Below are positions 17,512-25,841 of a stretch of 64,000 bases of DNA, one piece after another. The position numbers and the translations under genes are program-made. Origin of the DNA: Streptomyces sp. JJ38 (GTDB taxonomy: Bacteria > Actinomycetota > Actinomycetes > Streptomycetales > Streptomycetaceae). Every line of letters begins with the position of its first letter. Within the stretch, counting starts at the first letter, position 1. The stretch is from assembly GCF_019303475.1 (NCBI RefSeq), contig NZ_JABLSI010000005.1, positions 1 through 64,000 on the forward strand, given 5' to 3'. A model generated the notes under the pieces. It made no database searches and was not told the origin of the DNA. It saw only the letters and a program-made list of their open reading frames with translations.

Positions 17512-17999
17512 ACCTGACCGTCACGGCCCTGCTCATCAGCGCGCTGTCACTCCTCGCGCTCGCCCTCGACCGCCACTCCGACCCGGCCTCCGCCCCGGCG
17601 CCGACCAGCCTCGCCCCCGCCGGGGCCGCCGAGGCCGCGCCCGGCTCCGAGACCCGGCCGTACCGGGGCGAGCGCTGGCTGGAGACCCGCCTGTTCTTCG
17701 GCACCGGCCGCCACAACGGCGAACCACCGATAACCGACGAGCAGTTCCACGCCTTCCTGGACGAGGAGATCACCCCGCGCTTCCCCTCGGGCCTCACTCT
17801 GCAGAAGGGCCACGGGCAGTGGCGTGACCACGAGGGCGACATCAACAGCGAGGAGTCCTACGAGCTGATCCTCCTGTACCCGGCCCACACCGCCTGGCGC
17901 AGTGACGCGTCGATCGAGGAGATCCGCCGCGCCTACACCACCCGCTGGGACCTGGAGTCCGTCGGCCGCGTGGACCACCGCGTCCTGGTCGACTTCTGA
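17457..17999 (+). CDS. DUF3574 family protein, membrane-anchored
   Basis: A 180-residue protein from GTG 17457 with AAGGGAG upstream. One hydrophobic N-terminal helix (LTVTALLISALSLLALAL) is followed by an Ala/Pro linker and the DUF3574 domain: WLETRLFFGTGRHNGEPP, FLDEEITPRFPSGLTL and the C-terminal VGRVDHRVLVDF. The domain is predicted to be outside the membrane. The function of DUF3574 is unknown. It overlaps the end of the helical-repeat gene and closes the operon. Confidence 0.85.
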   Translation: MWSTPGGAPLRASHRLLVNLTVTALLISALSLLALALDRHSDPASAPAPTSLAPAGAAEAAPGSETRPYRGERWLETRLFFGTGRHNGEPPITDEQFHAFLDEEITPRFPSGLTLQKGHGQWRDHEGDINSEESYELILLYPAHTAWRSDASIEEIRRAYTTRWDLESVGRVDHRVLVDF

Positions 18000-18229
18000 G
18001 GCGCGCCACCCGATGACACCGGCCGGGTGAAGCCGCCCTGCCCCGGGGCGCCCCGTTGCCCCGGGGCCGGGCGTCCTCCCGGCGGCGGCCGGCCGAGGCG
18101 ATCGTTTCGCGGCCCCGCCCGGCGGGTACCCAGCGGCCCCACACGCCGTACGGCGTGAGCCGCCGCCAACCGGCCTGCGCCCCGGCGCGGCTCAGCCGTC
18201 GCCCGTCCTTCCTTGGAGGAGAGGACCCG

Positions 18230-18646
18230 ATGACGATGCAGCACGGACCGAACAAGGGCGGCCCGATGCGGGACGACGCGGCCAAGGAGGCGGTGCGCAG
18301 CGAGCTCCGGGCGGGCCGCTCGACGCGCGCCGACGACTCCCGGGAGGCCGAACCCCCGGGAGAGGACCAGCCGGAGGCGGACCTCGCGCCCGGCACGACC
18401 CTGACCGGCGGGACCCCGCCCGGGATGACCCCCGACGACGTCGGTCTGCGCAACGAGCTGGCCCGGCACCTGGGCATCAGCGTCTACCCCGCCCAGCGCA
18501 ACGACCTCCTGCGCACGCTGCGCGAGAACAACGCCCCCGACCGGCTCGTGGACCTCGTCTCGGGGCTGCCCGCCGGGCACACCTACGACAACGTCCAGGA
18601 GATCATGCGCGCCCTGGGCTTCGGCACCGAGGCCCACCGCACCTGA
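18230..18646 (+). CDS. DUF2795 family protein
   Basis: A 138-residue protein from ATG 18230 with GGAGGAGAGGA just upstream. The first ~75 residues are charged and disordered. The C-terminal ~60 residues (LRNELARHLGISVYPAQRNDLL ... NVQEIMRALGF) form the small helical DUF2795 domain, which folds like a DNA-binding or protein-interaction module. Proteins of this size are abundant and stress-associated in streptomycetes, but no biochemical role is established. It is convergent with the SDR gene. Confidence 0.8.
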   Translation: MTMQHGPNKGGPMRDDAAKEAVRSELRAGRSTRADDSREAEPPGEDQPEADLAPGTTLTGGTPPGMTPDDVGLRNELARHLGISVYPAQRNDLLRTLRENNAPDRLVDLVSGLPAGHTYDNVQEIMRALGFGTEAHRT

Positions 18647-18686
18647 TCCGTCCGGCGGGCGCGTGTCCCCGGGCGGATCGCCGCGC

Positions 18687-19658
18687 TCAGCGCGTGAGCG
18701 CCCGCCCGCCGGCCGCCGCCGCGCACGCCAGCCCGGCCGCGAGAGTCGCCCGGCGCACGGCGGTCCGGTGTCCGGACCGCGCGCCGTGCACACTGCCCGT
18801 CCCGGGCTCCGGGGTGTACAGGTTCCCGTGCCCGGGGCGGGCGGACCGCCGCCGTGAGAGGTGCTCCCGGTCCACCCGGCGGGCCATCCGCCGCTCCGCG
18901 CGCGCCGGAGCGAACCGCGCGCCCCGCATCAGGGAGCGGCTCCCCGCCCCCACCACGATCTCCCGCCGCGGTCGCTCGACGGCGTGCACGATCGCCCGCG
19001 CCACCCGCTCGGGGCTGTACACCGGTGGCATCGGCCGTACCGCGCGCCGCGTGTAGTTGGCTGCCTCCCGGAAGAGCGGCGTGTCGACCGTCCCGGTCAG
19101 CACGGTGCACACCCGGATGTTCCGGTCGCCGCTCAGCCGCAGCTCCTGCCGCAGACTGCCGCTCAGCGAGCGGATCGCGGCCTGCGACATCCCGTACAGG
19201 TGGGTGTAGGGCTGGCTCACCTCGCCCACCACCGAGGAGACGTTCACCAGGGTGCCGCCGCCGTGCGCCCGCATCGTCCGCAACGCGGAGCGGGAGCCGT
19301 GCACGGAGCCGAGCACGTTGACGTCCAGGACCGTGCGCAGATCCGGCAGTGGCACACGGCGGAAGGGGCCGAACACGCCGACGGCGGCGCAGTTCACCCA
19401 CACGTCGACGTGCCCGAACTCCTCCACCGCACGGTGGGCCAGCCAGGTGACCTGGTGGTTGTCGGTGACATCGGTGGGAACGACGAGGGTCCGGGCGCCG
19501 CGGTGGCGCTCGCACTCCTCGGCCGCCGCCCGCAGCGCGCCCTCACGCCGGGCGGCGAGGACGACGGCGCAGCCCCGCCGGGCGAACGCCTCGGCCGTGG
19601 CGCGTCCGATGCCTCCGGACGCCCCGGTCACGACGACGACGGATCCGCGAACACGCAT
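18687..19658 (-). CDS. SDR family oxidoreductase lacking the catalytic Lys
   Basis: A 323-residue short-chain dehydrogenase/reductase. The nucleotide-binding GASGGIG motif is at the N-terminus, the structural NCAA (for NAG) follows, and the catalytic Ser is in NVSSVVGE. The usual YxxxK is LYGMSQ: Tyr155 is kept but the Lys position is Gln159 (codon CAG). That Lys normally lowers the Tyr pKa, so activity may be reduced or altered. The C-terminal ~70 residues are Arg-rich and lie outside the SDR fold. The start ATG 19658 follows GGAGG. Substrate unknown. Confidence 0.88.
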   Translation of the reverse strand: MRVRGSVVVVTGASGGIGRATAEAFARRGCAVVLAARREGALRAAAEECERHRGARTLVVPTDVTDNHQVTWLAHRAVEEFGHVDVWVNCAAVGVFGPFRRVPLPDLRTVLDVNVLGSVHGSRSALRTMRAHGGGTLVNVSSVVGEVSQPYTHLYGMSQAAIRSLSGSLRQELRLSGDRNIRVCTVLTGTVDTPLFREAANYTRRAVRPMPPVYSPERVARAIVHAVERPRREIVVGAGSRSLMRGARFAPARAERRMARRVDREHLSRRRSARPGHGNLYTPEPGTGSVHGARSGHRTAVRRATLAAGLACAAAAGGRALTR

Positions 19659-20236
19659 GCCGACCTCCTCGGACGCCTTTCACCAGCGCCGCCGGCCGCG
19701 GGCCCGCCGACGTCTCCGGCGCACCGCGCCCGGCCGCACGGAGTCCCCGGGTACCCCGGGGACGTGGAGCCAAGCACACCCGCCCGACCGCGTCCGGGAA
19801 CGGTTTCCGCCACCGTGCTACCCGGGCGTACGGCGGTGGCCGGGGGCTCTCGCGGCTCGGGTTCTCCGTGGAGGTCGCGGCCGCGGCGGCCGAACACGCC
19901 CTGGCGCACGGCTGCGGGCCGCCCTACGTGGCGCCGGGCCGTCCGCCGTCCGGCCCGGGTGCCGTCCGTGCCGAGCCCGCACCGGATGCCGTGCCCGGCC
20001 CAGACGACCGCCGGCGCCGAGGCGTTGCCCTTCCAGGCGCTCGCGACCGGGGGTGGCTGAGCCCCCCCCGGTGTCCCGCAGGAGCGCCGGCTTCCGGGGG
20101 TGAGCAGGGTCGCGTGCGCGCAGGAGCTGCGGGCCGAGAGCGCCGAGCGATTCGGCGGTCAGTACGGGAGGCGTCTCACCGCCCGGTCAACACCGTGGAC
20201 GGCCGCAGGTCGGCGGACGACGACGGCCGGGCTCCG
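19659..20236. other. Non-coding or decayed region
   Basis: This 578-bp stretch has long open frames because of the high G+C, but all read as Arg/Pro/Ala-rich shadow protein with no family I recognise. I see no RNA gene or clear repeat. It may contain the SDR promoter on the left and decayed sequence elsewhere. Confidence 0.4.
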
Positions 20237-21769
20237 TCAGCGGGAGTGGCGCCGGGAATGCCGGGCACCGCCGTCCCGCAGGATGTCGCCGAGTACGGCC
20301 ACGCCCTGCCGGATCCGCGTCGGCGCGCATGCCGCGTACCCCAGGACGAGCCCCGGTCCCGTGGGCAGCCGGGCGTGCCAGGACAGCGGCTGGGCCTTCA
20401 CCCCGCGCGCCAGCGCCTCGGCCGCGACCTCGACGTCGCTGAGCCCGCCCGTGCCGAGCCCGTCGTCGAAGGTGACCAGGAGGTGCAGCCCCGCCGCCGT
20501 TCCGTGCACCACGGCACCCGGCAGCTCCTCGGCGATCGCCGAGACCATCGCGTCCCGGCGCCGACGGTGCCGGCGTCGCAGCGCCCGCAGATGGCGCTCC
20601 AGCTCGCCCGACTCCATCAGCCGCGCCAGGACCACCTGCGGCAGCACGGCGTTGCCGAGGTCCATCAGCCGCTTGGCGTCGACGACGGCGTCCCGGTACC
20701 GCCGGGGCACCAGCAGCCAGCCCACGCGTAGCGCGGGGGCCAGCACCTTGGACACGCTGCCCGCGTAGCAGACGTGCTCGGGGAGCAGGGCCCGGAGGGC
20801 GGCGACGGGCGGTCGGCCGTAGCGGTGCTCGGCGTCGTAGTCGTCCTCCAGAACCAGGCCGCCCTCCTCCGCCCAGCGCCTCACCGCGCGGCGCCGCTCG
20901 CCACCGAGGACCACGCCCGTCGGGAACTGGTGAGCCGGTGTCAGCAGCACGGCCGGCGCCCCCGACTGCCGCAGGGCGTCGACCCGCAGGCCCTCCGCGT
21001 CCACCGGTACCGGGGGCGTGCGCACGCCCCAGCCGCGCAACTGCTGGCGGACGCCCAGCGAGCCCGGGTCCTCCACGGCGACCGCGTCCTTGCCCTCGTC
21101 CCGCAGCACGAGGGCGAGCAGTGCCAGAGCCTGGGCCACCCCGGCCACGATCACCACGTCCTCCGGAGCCGCCCGGATGCCGCGGTTGCGGGCGAGCCAG
21201 CCGGCGACGGCCCGGCGCAGCACGGGCGCCCCGCGCGGATCGCCGTAGCCGAGCTCGGTGGCGGCGAGTTCCCCGAGCACGGCCCGCTCCGCCCGCAGCC
21301 AGGCCGCCCGGGGGAAGGCGGCGAGATCGGGGAGACCGGGGGAGAGGTCGATCCGGGCCGCGGACGCCCGCATCGCCTCGAAGACGTCGGCGCCCGGGGC
21401 GCCGCGGAACAACGCCCCGTCCTCCGGGGCCGGTCCGGCAGGCCGGGGCGGTACCGCCGGAGACACCGCCACCGGAGCGGCCACGACGACCGTGCCGCCG
21501 CGTCCCCGCCCGCTCACGTGCCCGTCCTCGGCCAGCCGTCGGTACGCCTCCGTCACCACGCCCCGCGACACCCGCAGTTCGGCGGCGAGCACCCGGCTCG
21601 GCGGCAGCCGGCTGCCCACCGGCAGCCGTCCGTCGGCGACGGCACGGCGCAGCCGGTCGGCCAGCCAGTGCGCGAGGCCACCGGGCGGAGCCTGCCGGGC
21701 ATCGAGCTGAAGGAAGTCGGAGCCACCTGTGTTGGTCTGCTCGAACACGCCGTCATTGGACCTGTTCAC
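20237..21769 (-). CDS. MocR-type regulator (GntR wHTH fused to PLP aminotransferase fold)
   Basis: About 510 residues. A GntR winged helix-turn-helix (residues ~30-90: GSRLPPSRVLAAELRVSRG, EAYRRLAEDGHVSGR) is joined by a linker to a fold-type I aminotransferase domain. The PLP lysine is in AGSVSKVLAPALRVGW, with LEDDYDAEHRY upstream. PdxR-like members sense PLP and control vitamin B6 or amino-acid genes. I use GTG 21769; TTG 21787 is an alternative, and neither has a strong ribosome-binding site. It is divergent from the methyltransferase gene 30 bp away, where TTGGACC and GGACCATTG repeats could be its operator. Confidence 0.92.
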   Translation of the reverse strand: MNRSNDGVFEQTNTGGSDFLQLDARQAPPGGLAHWLADRLRRAVADGRLPVGSRLPPSRVLAAELRVSRGVVTEAYRRLAEDGHVSGRGRGGTVVVAAPVAVSPAVPPRPAGPAPEDGALFRGAPGADVFEAMRASAARIDLSPGLPDLAAFPRAAWLRAERAVLGELAATELGYGDPRGAPVLRRAVAGWLARNRGIRAAPEDVVIVAGVAQALALLALVLRDEGKDAVAVEDPGSLGVRQQLRGWGVRTPPVPVDAEGLRVDALRQSGAPAVLLTPAHQFPTGVVLGGERRRAVRRWAEEGGLVLEDDYDAEHRYGRPPVAALRALLPEHVCYAGSVSKVLAPALRVGWLLVPRRYRDAVVDAKRLMDLGNAVLPQVVLARLMESGELERHLRALRRRHRRRRDAMVSAIAEELPGAVVHGTAAGLHLLVTFDDGLGTGGLSDVEVAAEALARGVKAQPLSWHARLPTGPGLVLGYAACAPTRIRQGVAVLGDILRDGGARHSRRHSR

Positions 21770-21798
21770 CGGACCATTGTGGGCCAAGACTGAAACCC

Positions 21799-22632
21799 AT
21801 GACAGCAGCCCAGACCACCCTGCCCTTTTCCCCCGGCGCTCCGACGCCGTACGTGCACGGCTACTCCGCCGACGAGTCGCGCCGCCTGAACGACCAGGCC
21901 GGCACGCTCGCCGAGCTGCTGCACGGAGGGACGGCCTACCCTCCCGGCAGCACGGTCCTGGAGGTCGGCTGCGGCGTCGGCGCGCAGACGGTGCACCTGG
22001 CCGCGGCCAGCCCGGGCGCCCGCCTGGTGGCCGTCGACGTCTCGGAGGACTCCCTCGCCCAGGCCCGAGCCCGGGTCCCGGGTGTCGAGTTCCGCCGGGC
22101 GGACCTGCACGACCTGCCGTTCCCCGACGCCTCCTTCGACCACCTTTTCGTCTGCTTCGTCCTGGAGCACCTGCCGGACCCCGGGGCCGCGCTGAGCGGC
22201 CTGCGCCGCGTGCTGAGGCCAGGCGGCAGCCTCACCGTGATCGAGGGCGACCACGGTTCGGCGTTCCTCCACCCCGACAGCCCGCACGCCCGGGCCGCGA
22301 TCGACTGCCTCGTCCGGCTCCAGTCGGCGGGCGGGGGCGACGGGCTGCTCGGGCGGCGGCTGTATCCACTGCTGACCGCCGCCGGGTACACGGACGTCCA
22401 GGTCCGGCCGCGCACCGTGTACGTCGACGGCGGCCGGCCCGAACTGGCCGAGGGCTTCACCCGGAACACCTTCACCGCCATGGTCGCCGGCGTCCGGGAC
22501 GAGGCCGTCGCCGCCGGGCTCATCACCCCCGCCGACTTCGACCGCGGCGTGCGCGACCTGCTCCGGGCCGCGGAGCCGGACGGCACGTTCCACTACGCCT
22601 TCCTCAAGGCCCGGGCCCTGCGACCGGAGTAG
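21799..22632 (+). CDS. Class I SAM-dependent methyltransferase
   Basis: A 277-residue UbiE/Methyltransf_11-type enzyme. Motif I is VLEVGCGVGAQT near residue 54, the acidic loop LVAVDVSEDS follows, and LRPGGSLTVIEGDHG marks motif III. The C-terminal ~100 residues carry the YVDGGRPELAEGFTRNTF segment seen in a subgroup of Streptomyces methyltransferases. The ATG is 30 bp from the divergent MocR gene and probably shares its regulatory region, so the regulator may control it. The acceptor is unknown. Confidence 0.9.
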   Translation: MTAAQTTLPFSPGAPTPYVHGYSADESRRLNDQAGTLAELLHGGTAYPPGSTVLEVGCGVGAQTVHLAAASPGARLVAVDVSEDSLAQARARVPGVEFRRADLHDLPFPDASFDHLFVCFVLEHLPDPGAALSGLRRVLRPGGSLTVIEGDHGSAFLHPDSPHARAAIDCLVRLQSAGGGDGLLGRRLYPLLTAAGYTDVQVRPRTVYVDGGRPELAEGFTRNTFTAMVAGVRDEAVAAGLITPADFDRGVRDLLRAAEPDGTFHYAFLKARALRPE

Positions 22633-22707
22633 GGGCCGGGCCGCTTCCCGGGCCCCGGCTCCGGGTGCGGCGGCAGAGCCCGGGGCCGCTGCGGGCGCCC
22701 GTTCCGG

Positions 22708-24141
22708 TCACACCCCCGGCTCGGCCGCCAGCCGGCCGGTCCTGACCGCCGCCAGCAGCTCGGCGTGGTCGGCCTCGGTGCGGTCCGCGTAGGCGACGGC
22801 GAACGCGGCCACCGCCTCGTCCAGCTCCTCGTTCTTGCCGCAGTACCCGGTCACCAGTCGCGGGTCGGCGCTGTGCGCGTGCGCCCGGGCGAGCAAGGCG
22901 CCCGTCATCCGGCCGTAGTCGTCGAGCTGTTCGGGGGCGAGCGCCGCCGGGTCGACGCTGCCCTTGCGGTTGCGGAACTGCCGCACCTGGAACGGGCGTC
23001 CCTGGACCGTCGTCCAGCCGAGCAGGATGTCACTGACGACCTGCATCCGCTTCTGCCCCAGCACGACCCGCCGTCCCTCGTGCGCCACCTCGGGGGCGGC
23101 GAACCCGGCGTCGGGCAGATACGGCGACAACGCCGAGGCCCGGGCCTCCTTCACCTGGAGCACCAGCGGCTCGCCCCGGTGGTCGAGCAGGAGCACCACG
23201 TACGACCGCGTGCCCACACTGCCCGTTCCCACGACGCGGAACGCCACGTCCTCGATGGTGTGGCGGGCGAGCAGCGGCAGCATGTCCTCCGAGACCGTCT
23301 CCAGGTACGCACCGAGCGCCCCCGCCACGGCGGCGGCCTCCTCGTCCGGGACCCGGCGCAGCACGGGGAGCGCGTCGACGAAGCGCCGTCCACCCTCCGG
23401 GCACGCCTCGGTCGACTTGGCCGCGAAGCGGGCGCTGGTGTTCCTGCGCGCCTTCTCCGCCACCCGCTCCAGCGTGCCCAGCAGGTCCCGGGCGTCCGCG
23501 TACGACACCAGCCGCTCGTCGGGGATGGCGTTCCACGCATCCAGCGCGGACATCCCGGCCAGCAGGCGCATCGTGCGCCGGTAGGCGCCCACGGCGTCGA
23601 AGGCGGCGGCCCGGCACACCTCCTCCGAGGCGCCCGCCGCCCGGCCCGCCAGGACCAGGGACACCGCGAGCCGCTTGACGTCCCACTCCCAGGGGCCGAC
23701 GGCGGTCTCGTCGAAGTCGTTGAGGTCGATGACGAGCCGGCCGCGGGCGTCCGCGTACAGCCCGAAGTTGCCCGCGTGCGCGTCGCCGCACAACTGGGCG
23801 GACACGCCCGTCACCGGGGTGGCGGCCAGGTCGTAGGCCATCAACCCCGCCGAGCCCCGCAGGAACGCGAACGGCGAGGCCATCATCCGTCCGACCCGTA
23901 TCGGCGTCAGCTCCGGAACCCGTCCGCGGCTCGACTCCTCGACCGCCTGGACCGCGCCCGGCCGTTCCCCGTCGACGGCCCGGGCCCCCAGCGTGTGGTG
24001 GGCGGAGCGCGGTACCCGCTCCCGCAGCGCCTTGCCGGCCTTCTTGGGGGACGGGCCGTCGCCCGCGCCGGACCGTCTCCCGAACCCCGCGACCTCCGGA
24101 ATCCGCACCTCGGACCGCACCGCCGCCCCCGCCTCGCCCAT
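22708..24141 (-). CDS. DUF2252 family protein
   Basis: A 477-residue protein with the DUF2252 signature: RMMASPFAFLRGSAGLMAYD, the QLCGDAHAGNFGLYAD motif and the downstream DLNDFDETAVGPWEWDVKRL. These His/Asp motifs resemble the catalytic loop and metal-binding DFD of the protein-kinase-like/APH fold, so it may be an ATP-dependent phosphotransferase; this is inference. DUF2252 genes are common in actinobacteria. The ATG start is clear, and the gene stands alone between convergent and codirectional neighbours. Confidence 0.9.
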   Translation of the reverse strand: MGEAGAAVRSEVRIPEVAGFGRRSGAGDGPSPKKAGKALRERVPRSAHHTLGARAVDGERPGAVQAVEESSRGRVPELTPIRVGRMMASPFAFLRGSAGLMAYDLAATPVTGVSAQLCGDAHAGNFGLYADARGRLVIDLNDFDETAVGPWEWDVKRLAVSLVLAGRAAGASEEVCRAAAFDAVGAYRRTMRLLAGMSALDAWNAIPDERLVSYADARDLLGTLERVAEKARRNTSARFAAKSTEACPEGGRRFVDALPVLRRVPDEEAAAVAGALGAYLETVSEDMLPLLARHTIEDVAFRVVGTGSVGTRSYVVLLLDHRGEPLVLQVKEARASALSPYLPDAGFAAPEVAHEGRRVVLGQKRMQVVSDILLGWTTVQGRPFQVRQFRNRKGSVDPAALAPEQLDDYGRMTGALLARAHAHSADPRLVTGYCGKNEELDEAVAAFAVAYADRTEADHAELLAAVRTGRLAAEPGV

Positions 24142-24240
24142 GACCGGCCACTCCTCGTTCTCCGTCTGACCACCGAACGCCCCGACCGTACCGTCACCGA
24201 GGCCCGCGGCCCGCCCCCGGGGCGCACCCGGAGCGGCGGT

Positions 24241-25314
24241 TCAGGCGGCCGGTGCCGTGCTGGCGCGGACGATCAGGGCCGGCTCGACGGAGGCCGGGTC
24301 CGGCGCCGCCTCCGGGTCGGCGATGTGACGCAGCAGGTGGGAGACGGCCAGCGTGCCCATCTCCGCGAACGGCTGGGCCACGGTCGTCAGCGAGGGCGAG
24401 CAGTACTCCGCGAGGGCGATGTCGTCCACGCCGACGACGGAGATGTCCTCCGGGACCCGCCGGCCGAGCTCGTGCAGGGCCCGGATGACGCCGAAGGCCA
24501 TCTCGTCGCTGGCGACGAACACGGCGGTGACGTCAGGGATCTTGCCCAGGATCAGCCCGTTGCGGTAGCCGGAGGCGGGCGACCAGTCCCCCTCGAGCAC
24601 GGGCGGCACGGTCGCGCCCGCGGCCTCCAGGGTGTCCCGCCAGCCGCTGCAGCGGCTGGCGGCGTCGAGCCACTCGGTGGGGCCCGACACGTGCCACACC
24701 GTCTCGTGGCCCAGCTCCAGCAGGTGACGCGTCGCCAGCCGCGCGGCCAGCGTCTGGTCGACGGCGACGACCTCGGTGTCCGGTGTGCGGGAGCCGTCGA
24801 TGGTGATCGTCGGCACGGAGCGGGTGAGCTGCTCGATCTTGCGGCTCACGTGGATGAGCGGGACGGCGAGGATGACCCCCTCGACGCGTTGGTCCGCCAG
24901 CCGGGACATGGCCTCCTCGATGGCGTGGGTGTCCAGGGAGGCGGCGGTGGCGGTGGACACCGCGTACCCGGCCGCGCGGGCGGCGCCCTCGATGCCGAAC
25001 GTCAGTGCCGTGCGGGAGGAGGAGTTGGTCTGCAGGGTCACGACGCCGATGGTGCGGCTGCGCCCGGAGGACAGCGTCCTCGCCGCGTTGTTCTTGCGGT
25101 AGCCGAGCTGCTCCACGGCGGCGAGGACCTTGGCCCGCGTCTTCTGCTGCACGTTGGGGTGGCCGGACAGTGTCCGCGACACCGTCTGCGCGGAGACCCC
25201 GGCCACCCGTGCGACGTCGGCCATGCCGGGCTCACGTGGGACGCCGCCGCCCGCAGCGCGCTTCCTCATGGTCCCCTTTCCCGTCGCCTTCACGTCCGTT
25301 GACATCGTTCGCAT
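24241..25314 (-). CDS. LacI family transcriptional regulator
   Basis: About 357 residues. The LacI helix-turn-helix (MADVARVAGVSAQTVSRTLS) begins near residue 30, followed by the hinge AARTLSSGR and a periplasmic-binding-type sugar sensor (TIGVVTLQTNSS, GVILAVPL, VFVASDEMAFGVIRAL, SVVGVDDIALAEY). Three ATGs are possible (25314, 25305, 25269): GGAGG sits only 2 nt before the first, 11 nt before the second, and GGGG precedes the third. It lies beside galK-galT in the same orientation and may sense galactose or a related sugar. The adjacent ATGACCATGTCAT palindrome could be its own operator. Confidence 0.92.
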   Translation of the reverse strand: MRTMSTDVKATGKGTMRKRAAGGGVPREPGMADVARVAGVSAQTVSRTLSGHPNVQQKTRAKVLAAVEQLGYRKNNAARTLSSGRSRTIGVVTLQTNSSSRTALTFGIEGAARAAGYAVSTATAASLDTHAIEEAMSRLADQRVEGVILAVPLIHVSRKIEQLTRSVPTITIDGSRTPDTEVVAVDQTLAARLATRHLLELGHETVWHVSGPTEWLDAASRCSGWRDTLEAAGATVPPVLEGDWSPASGYRNGLILGKIPDVTAVFVASDEMAFGVIRALHELGRRVPEDISVVGVDDIALAEYCSPSLTTVAQPFAEMGTLAVSHLLRHIADPEAAPDPASVEPALIVRASTAPAA

Positions 25315-25841
25315 CTCCTCCGGCCTGCCGACCGCGGCCGCACGTCCACCGCGCCGTCGGCTCGGGCAGTCTATCCATGACCATGTCATCGGCATCGCCA
25401 TCAACGCCGGGCCATGGTTCCGGTGCGCCGGCGCGGGGACTCCCGGTGTGGAGGTGTCGGAGCATCGCCCACGGCATCGGGGCGAGGGCGTCGGGTCTGA
25501 CCATTCCGCCTGGTCCAGGGAAAGGGGGGCGGGTGAGACGGACCGTGTGGGCGGCGGCCGAGACGGTGCTCGGCGTGGGGCTGATGGCGGGCTGTCCCGG
25601 GGGCGGGCGGGAACTGATGGGGTATCCGGAGGGTTATCGCTAACACGATGGGGTGGGTTCACGGCAACGAGGCGGCCGTCGGCGCCGCGTCGATCGCCTC
25701 GTCCGGCATGGACCGCCCGGCGACGTCCCAAGGTCCGGGCCCCTCGTCCTCGCCCTTCTGACCCCGCACCGCTTCTGGCGCGCCGGTCTGGCCACGGGAG
25801 CCGCCACGTCGCTCGCCGTCGCCGCCCACGCCCTGCGCCGG
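25315..25841. other. Intergenic region with possible gene remnants
   Basis: 527 bp without a convincing gene. Two short plus-strand readings look like fragments. From GTG near 25533, a 36-residue frame begins MRRTVWAAAETVLGVGLMAG and stops, resembling the N-terminus of a sortase-like membrane protein. Near 25745, a frame reads LALLTPHRFWRAGLATG then AATSLAVAAHAL, like part of a membrane helix. Both are low-confidence relics. Confidence 0.35.
25377..25389. promoter_or_regulatory. ATGAC-CAT-GTCAT palindrome upstream of the LacI gene
   Basis: Perfect 5-bp arms around CAT, about 63 bp upstream of the first ATG of the LacI gene. On the minus strand it is followed closely by GGATAGACT, a plausible -10 region. 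This placement fits autoregulation, though it lacks the central CG of classical LacI operators. Confidence 0.4.

Noticed and set aside
19868..20731. Plus-strand frame in the gap and across the MocR gene
   Set aside because: No homology, Arg/Gly/Pro composition, and antisense to MocR codons.
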